Source: Geosiphon pyriformis
Taxonomy: Eukaryota > Glomeromycota > Glomeromycetes > Archaeosporales > Geosiphonaceae
Reading direction: 5' to 3'
DNA: 64,000 nt
Assembly: GCA_016748015.1 (NCBI GenBank)
Contig: JAAOMT010000664.1
Coordinates: forward strand, 490,786 to 554,785
The notes under the pieces are model-generated. The model had not been told where the DNA came from, made no database searches, and saw only the letters and a program-made list of their open reading frames with translations. Positions 58,159 through 64,000 of this stretch are shown here, piece after piece (position 1 is the stretch's first letter; the number at the start of each line of letters is the position of its first letter). The position numbers and the translations under genes were made by a program.

Positions 58159-59760
58159 TTATTCAAGATCTTTATTAAAATTTAAATCATTATTGTTATT
58201 ATTACCATAGTAAATAGTATTGGAACTATTATTGTTATTACTGTTAGAGTCTAAATTGTAATTGAATTTTAATTTTGATTTTGAAATGCAGCTGTTAATT
58301 AGTTTTTTTTCTTCAGAAATTGAATAAATTATGCATAATAATGGATTGTAAATAAAATCACAATTATTACAATATTTAAAATTACTGGAAATTAGACAAT
58401 GTTTACAAAGTCTGTTGTTTAATTGTTTTAAATGCTGCTCTTGCTCTTCTCTAATAAGTGCTAGATCTTGGTAGTATTTGTAGAATTGTTTTGAATCACT
58501 CAAAATATCAATAAAGATGTCTGGATTTGAAATGGAAACAGTGTCAATGGGTTCTGGTAAGTTGTTTTTAATTATAAGTATTTCATGAAACAAAGCACTT
58601 TTAACTTTAGTATTTGTTATTCACCAGATTTTGTCTTTGTTATATGAATAATTGTTCAAGTATAAGAGTGCTTAATTTTATACAGCATTAAAAAGTGTTT
58701 TTTAGCTTATCTAGTTATTTATAAAGATTATGTATTAATATGATGTATTGCATGTTCTTTTACAACTAGAAATATTGTTTCATATTTTTTTGTCAAATAG
58801 TATTTCTTTACAAGTAAGACATAGTTTGTTGTCCTATTTTCTTTGTTTTTTTGAATACTCAAAACATTCTTTATAATATGGTTTATAATAGTAGCAGATA
58901 CACATCTAGTAGTTTTTTTTTGGTAAAATCTAAGCTTTTATAAATGAAAACTTTGTCTTATAGTTGATATATTTAAGTAAAATATAAGATGATTTTTTTT
59001 TGGTTTTAATAAGTAGGGTATATATTAACTGTTGGTTGAATTTTTTATAACAGTAGTGGCTTGTAATTTATTTTCCTCTTTTCTTTTTTTTTTTTGTTTC
59101 AGCTAAGTATTGGTAGTAGTTTATTGTGATTGTTATTAGCTCACAAGACTTAATAAACTTTTCAGATAAGTTTGTTTGTTTCTTTTTCAAATTTGATTAG
59201 TGGTTGTGATTAAATTGTTTTAAAGTAACTGCAGATAGCTAATATCTAAGTATGCTAATTATTTTGATTAAGCTGTAGCTTTTACATAATTTAGTCAATT
59301 ATAGTGTTGGTTTTGGACAGCCAATTATTATTAATAAGAGCTTGATATTATGTGACTTCTATGACTAGAACTTTGATTGATGAGATAATATTATTAACTT
59401 CAAAAGAAAAGTTGTCAATTTTGCCACTAGAAGTTTTAGTGACTCCATTAGCAATAATGATTTTGGTGCCAACAGTATAATTAACTTGGTAATCTAATTG
59501 GTCTATGATTTATTATATAATAATACTGCCTGCTGACCTACTATTAAGGATTAATTTGATAGATTGGCCATTAATTTTGGCATCAGTATACATAATAATA
59601 ATAAGTTTGATATTAAGAATGACTTCACTGAATAACAAAGTCTTTAATTGGTCTTTTAACTCAAATAAAAAGATAATAGCTAGTAATTTGTCTTCTGTAA
59701 TGGTTGCCAATAGAATATTATTGGTAAGTAATATTGAGTTGGTTTTCAATAATTTGGTTG
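58159..59760 (-). pseudogene. Element I acidic linker, Cys-rich domain and protease
   Basis: 58593-58159 is open: CKHCLISSNFKYCNNCDFIY and an Asn/Ser tract (SNSNNNNSSN). Cys-rich domain about 58930-58740 (KLCLTCKEILFD, CNTSYQY). Protease 59749 to about 59290 with KLILNSRSAGSIII, DSG changed to NSR. The plus-strand open stretch at 59505-59795 is its shadow. Confidence 0.8.
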
Positions 59761-60648
59761 TTGTGATTTCTGGAATTACTAAAAGACTTAAATAGTTCTG
59801 AGAATTTGGGTTTTGGATATACTTACTTTTTAAACTTTGTTGATGTATTTTGATGATTAGTTCAATAAACTAAAAATAATTAGTACATTACTATTGTTAA
59901 TTTTCAGTTTTGTTGAGTGTGTATAATCTTTAGTCTTTGGTTTTCAATTAATATTAGCACAATATATTGAAATAGTGTTTAAATTTGTTAGAGTTGGTAA
60001 ATTATTTGTGATTGTGACTGATAAATTACTAGTGCTGGAGTTTGATACATTAGAGGTATATATATAAATTGTTATATTATTAGTACATAATAAGATTGGT
60101 ATTATTTTAATGACAAATTGTTAGTGTAATTCTGGATTTGAAATCTGTAATCAGAGTTTCTATATTGGTTTTCCAATTATGAGTTATTAGACCTGGAATA
60201 GCAATCTGCTTTTAGATAATTCAGTTTACTACAGTAGTATCAATTACATATTTTTTGTTGCCATAGTTAATTTAATGATAATAATAATAGATGCAACTAT
60301 TATTAGAAATGATGAAAATTTTCTTGGTTGTTGCAATATTAAAAAAGTTAATAAATTGTTTAATTGTTAGCTAAATATCTCTCTAATTTTTGATTAATAA
60401 AATTACTAAATTGTTTCAGCTTAGAATTTAATTTAGATAATTCATTCATTACTAAGTTGACAGCTTAGATATAATTGACTTCAAGTTTTGCCAATTTAAA
60501 ATCTTTGGCATAAGTAACTGTATCTTGAAAAGTATTTGGTTATATTAAGTGTATTTGTTGTAACAGATTGCTGCATAATCCACAAATGAATTGATTTAAA
60601 ATTTGTGGCACTGTAAAATAGTCAGTATTGATTGCTTGAATTTGGTAC
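59761..60648 (-). pseudogene. Element I Gag, C-terminal part
   Basis: Knuckle region about 60220-60290, then capsid landmarks AVNLVMNELSKLNSKLKQF (about 60480-60415) and QILNQFICGL (about 60600-60570). Cut by element L at 60649; the rest should follow L beyond the window. Confidence 0.82.
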
Positions 60649-61516
60649 TGTTACTTATAGAACATAAAGAGTATATTAGCATATAAATTAGCCAATCAGA
60701 AGTAGCTGTAGTAAATATGAAATTCCAGGATTTCTCTCAAGAGGAATCGCAGGATTCCAGAAATTTCAGGATTCTTGTACAAGAAATCACAGGATTCCAG
60801 AATTCCAGAATTTCTCTCAAGAGGAATTGCAGGATTCCAGGAATTACAGAATTTCTGGTGTGAAGAATTAAGGAATTAAGGAATCTCAATTATATATATA
60901 TAACAATAAAAGCAGAAAGAAACAGAATTCTTTAGTTAAAGACCTTCCAGTTTAGATTTCATCTAAGTGATCTTCCAATTCACAAATATCAAATAAATAA
61001 CTATTCTCTATCTCAATCTTACTCTCCACTATCAACACTTCATGTTGATAGTAATTGATACTTAAATACACTAGAACAATAGCTTTTGATTATGGTTATT
61101 AATGAGATACTAACATTCATTGTCTTGGCTTATCTTTTTTATCTTTTTTTATTTCTGTTATTTCTTTTGTTCTACTAATTACTTGAAGATTAAGCACTGA
61201 GATATTGACATCACAGATAGTCTGATAAAAGACCCCAAAGGAAGAGTATAGGAATTAAGAATTTAAGAATAGCTTACCAGAAGGGCATCTCTGTTAAGAT
61301 TACTGGCCACTATACTGAGAAAAAATTTGATGAAATTGCAATTCTGGGAGGCTACTAAAAAAACAACCATTAAATCTCTGTCCATTATATAAAAGATTCT
61401 ATAACAAAACCTTCAGATAAAACAACACCTTCAAATATTATCAACAATCTTATCAATTAAGTACCAAGTTATGGGTTTGTTATTTAATTTGAGACCCCAA
61501 ATAATCACTTGTAACA
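60649..61516 (+). repeat. 5' LTR of element L (868 bp), type 1
   Basis: TGTTACTTATAG to GTAACA. CCAAT near 60692; long GAATTCC/AGGATTC cassette 60720-60870 with a near-duplicate block (CTCTCAAGAGGAAT at 60735 and 60814); TATATATATA near 60893; hairpin 1 at about 61030-61054. Confidence 0.93.
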
Positions 61517-61518
61517 TT

Positions 61519-61535
61519 TGGTGCTCTTTGTGAAG
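61519..61535 (+). other. Element L primer-binding site
   Basis: TGGTGCTCTTTGTGAAG, two bases after the LTR; the C site with C-to-T and G-to-A changes. Confidence 0.78.
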
Positions 61536-61578
61536 TATAATCTTACAGAAAACCAGCACCAATTACAATCATCCAAAA

Positions 61579-63180
61579 GTGGCAGAATCAGAAATCATAG
61601 GAGCAAACCATTTAGGATTTGCCAAATCTTTGTTTCAACAGTACAGCCAACAATTAGGATTAAACAATAACCACTTCTCAGCAAAATCAGCCTTTAACTT
61701 CTATGTCAATGATAAAATTACAGATTGCTTAGGAGAAACAGTTGACATTAAATTCACAAAAAAAAACTTCTATACAGAATTATTTCAACATATCAGCTTA
61801 CCAAAAAACTACAGTTTCGCACCAATTATCAGGAAAATTAATCAAACCATTAAAAGATACACCCAACAACAATTTCCCATTACCTATGCAAACAAAGGCA
61901 AAGGAAGGTTGCAAATACCAGCAGTAATACCAAAACAAATACAACCACCCACTTGGAAGAAAACCAGAGTTGAATCACCAACAAACTCATCATACTATTA
62001 TACACCTGGAAGCACTATTAACATCTCATCAACAGGTGTGTCCACATCACATATGACATTAATATTTGGACAACTTTTATTTCAAAGTAAACAAAAGAAA
62101 GCAGAATTACTAGGAACCTACAGTGATTATTTTAAAGGATTTAAATTGCAATTGCCAATGCCATCAGGATTCCAATTACTGTCACTTCAACCAGATTTTG
62201 GAAATGTAAGTCCCTAGAAAATAATGGAATCAGAAGAGAAAGAAGAAGAAGAAGCCAAAGATCAGGAATTTACTTATCAGAACCTGATTCCAGAAAACCC
62301 AAATATCAAAACTCCGAACTTTCAGACTTAGCAAGATCCAAATTTAAAAAATCCAGAAATTGAAACTCCAAATTTTCAAACTTAGCAAAATTAGAATAAT
62401 TGAAACCCCAAAACAATTAATTAGCAAAACTTACCTCTAGTAATTATTATTAATCCACCACCAGTTGCTCCACAACAACAGCCACTGTCACAACCCCAAA
62501 TTCAATTACCACTTCCACCACCACAGCAACCAAACATAGATCCAATAGTCTATGTCCCAATAGCAAAACTTGAGAAATTCACAAGAGAAGAGGATGACAC
62601 ACAAATATGGCTCAATGACATTGAAAAAGCCATTACAGCCAATAGATGGAATGACACAAGAGCCCTATAGACCATTTCATATTTCTTATAAAATACCACC
62701 AACTTGTGGTATTAAAGTCTGGTCATTAAACCACAAACATTCTAGGAATTTAAAATTGATTTCTTGAAATATTTTAGTAATAATAACAGTATTAATTGCC
62801 TAGTCAACATCTTTTCTACCATCAAACAAGAAGAAAATAAAGCAGTTACCACTTACTTAGGATGCTTCCACAGAAATTTGCACCAAATCCAAGCCATACA
62901 GGCTGATTATTTTACAGCACCACAAATTCTGAATCAGTTTATTAGAAAATTGTACAGTAGCATTCTCCAGCGTGTATGCCCAATGCATCCAGCAGACTTT
63001 CAAGTCACAGTTACAAACACCAGAGATTTTAAATTAGCTGAACTTGAAGCAAATCATGCCCAAGCCGTAAATCTAGTAATGAATGAATCATCTAAATTGG
63101 ATTTTAAACTAAAACAATTCAGTAATTCAATCAATCAGAAATTAAAAGGATACTTAGCTGACAATCATACAATTTATTAA
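61579..63180 (+). pseudogene. Element L Gag: MA-like region to capsid
   Basis: Starts MAESEIIGANHLGFAKSLF at 61579 shortly after the primer site; the same start is seen in B. The first 212 codons are open to the TAG at 62215-62217. In the same frame follow an acidic stretch (ESEEKEEEEAKDQ), a Pro/Gln-rich region (PLPPPQQPNIDPIVY) and the capsid core: KLEKFTREEDDTQIWLNDIE, TISYFL-stop-NTTNLWY, FKIDFLKYFSNNNSINCLVN, CFHRNLHQIQAIQADYF. Stops align with Gln or Trp codons in relatives. Gag would form the particle that packages element RNA. Confidence 0.9.
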
Positions 63181-63880
63181 CCTCTTCAACAACACAATAA
63201 TCAAAAAAACTCAAATCGCACCCAAAATTAATCATGTTCAGCATCATCAACCAATCAACTATGGCAACAGAAAATGCATGTATACTACTATTGTGATAAA
63301 CAAGGACATTTGCAATTTGAATGCCAAAAAAAAATAAGCAATCTAAGATCAGCTAATTAGTACTGAAACTCTGATTATCAATTACAATTACAGAATTATG
63401 TCAGTAATCAATTACTGGAACAATATCAACCAAATTACCTACCTATAATACAACAGCCAATCTATCAACCATCAGTTTATCAGCCAACAACATTTATAAT
63501 TTATCAACTGCAGTCCCAGCCTATCTATTAGCCACAGTCTCAAGTAATCTATTAACCCCAACAAGTTCAAACACCATCACAAAACTTATCTCAAAACAAA
63601 ATCCAAAGACCAAGACTGACCCAACAGAGTTGGAGATTGTCAATGGTAATCCATCAACTGATCCCCAGTTCCTCAACCCAGCCATCAGAATCTTGACAAT
63701 AGAATTCAGGCACTAGGTACACCCAAAATCTGAATGTCCAACAGTATTTAAGTCTTCTGATTACCTCAAAAGACATCTCACCCAACAACCAGAAACTCAA
63801 ACAAAAGCAGCCACTTATCAGCAATATTTCACCAGCAACCATCTCTAATGACAAATTTCTAGCAGCTATTTTTTCTTTCG
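63181..63880 (+). pseudogene. Element L zinc knuckle and Gln/Tyr-rich linker
   Basis: Knuckle near 63280-63325 reads YYYCDKQGHLQFEC; the first Cys of CX2C is now Tyr (TGT/TGC to TAT/TAC). Then a Gln/Tyr/Pro-rich linker (QPIYQPSVYQPTTF) like the one in C, before the protease. The minus-strand open stretch at 63654-63935 is a shadow. Confidence 0.82.
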
Positions 63881-64000
63881 AACTCAAGGAAACCATACCA
63901 GTCCTATTATTCAAACTAATTACTGTCATATACATTGACGCAAAAGTGAATGGTCATGCCATCAAACTAATTCTAGACAGTGAATTAGCTGACAGCATCA
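63881..64000 (+). pseudogene. Element L protease, N-terminal part
   Basis: ITVIYIDAKVNGHAIKLILD followed by SELADS at the window edge: DSG has become DSE. The rest lies outside the window. Confidence 0.82.

Larger units (their letters stand above)
42332..60648 (-). mobile_element. Element I: old Ty3-like dUTPase retrotransposon broken by H, J, K and L
   Basis: Its pieces read leftward in collinear Pol/Gag order across the insertions: gag 60648-59761, protease, Cys-rich domain, dUTPase 58150-57610, [K], linker 56652-56283, [J], RT, RNase H and integrase 55426-53277, [H], integrase tail 44353-43011, 3' LTR 42332-43010. The 5' end lies beyond element L, outside the window. Left flank is ATAT (42328-42331). 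This is the most mutated of the main elements. Confidence 0.88.
60649..64000 (+). mobile_element. Element L: Ty3-like dUTPase retrotransposon, 5' part
   Basis: 5' LTR, primer site, gag and the start of the protease; continues past the window. Inserted in the gag of element I after GTAC (60645-60648). Moderately decayed: gag stays in one frame with stops at Gln/Trp positions. Confidence 0.93.

Noticed and set aside
1-64000. tRNA or rRNA genes
   Set aside because: No tRNA-like cloverleaf with A and B boxes or rRNA core sequence was noticed on either strand; the primer sites are only complements of tRNA 3' ends.

Overview
The window is eukaryotic and fungal. It holds two host genes with short GT-AG introns (about 60-110 bp) in a very AT-rich setting, surrounded by nested LTR retrotransposons. 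From memory (no search was possible) the Gag/Pol family and a LINE-like ORF1 fragment look like those of arbuscular mycorrhizal fungi (Glomeromycotina, Rhizophagus/Gigaspora type). That placement is inference.

Layout. 1-4395 is the internal part of element A (+), with its 3' LTR at 4396-5310. 5311-6034 is the tail of an LTR (M) that A split. 6035-14752 is element B (-). 14753-19431 is AT-rich DNA with a decayed LINE-type ORF1 fragment and a decayed hAT transposase. 19432-35456 is element C (-), flanked by a 4-bp ACAT duplication and interrupted by element E (26233-32311, -), flanked by GCAT. 35616-37778 is a 5' LTR and partial gag of element F (+). 38825-41831 is the host island: a CX5R phosphatase (+) and an EndoG/NUC1-type nuclease (-), tail to tail. 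42332 to 60648 is element I (-), cut open by element H (44354-53276, +), by solo LTR J (55431-56278, ATAT duplication), by solo LTR K (56657-57605, TCAT duplication) and by element L (60649 to window end, +). H carries a young 605-bp Tc1-type miniature element in its 3' LTR.

The full-length elements are Ty3-like and share the order Gag, CCHC knuckle, retropepsin, Cys-rich domain, acidic Asn/Ser linker, dUTPase, RT, RNase H, integrase, C-terminal tail, polypurine tract. All are broken by stops, mostly explicable as C-to-T or G-to-A changes, with loss of CpG. Host genes and the miniature element keep CpG.

The most unusual item is element E. It has LTRs, a primer site, a polypurine tract and one long frame for Gag, protease, Cys-rich domain and a dUTPase that stops after motif 4, but no RT, RNase H or integrase. 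It alone keeps the protease DSG triad. It looks like a non-autonomous, polymerase-less family using another element's machinery. A second notable pattern is that the LTRs share a CCAAT box, TATA box and two leader hairpins but carry one of two unrelated repeat cassettes between CCAAT and TATA.
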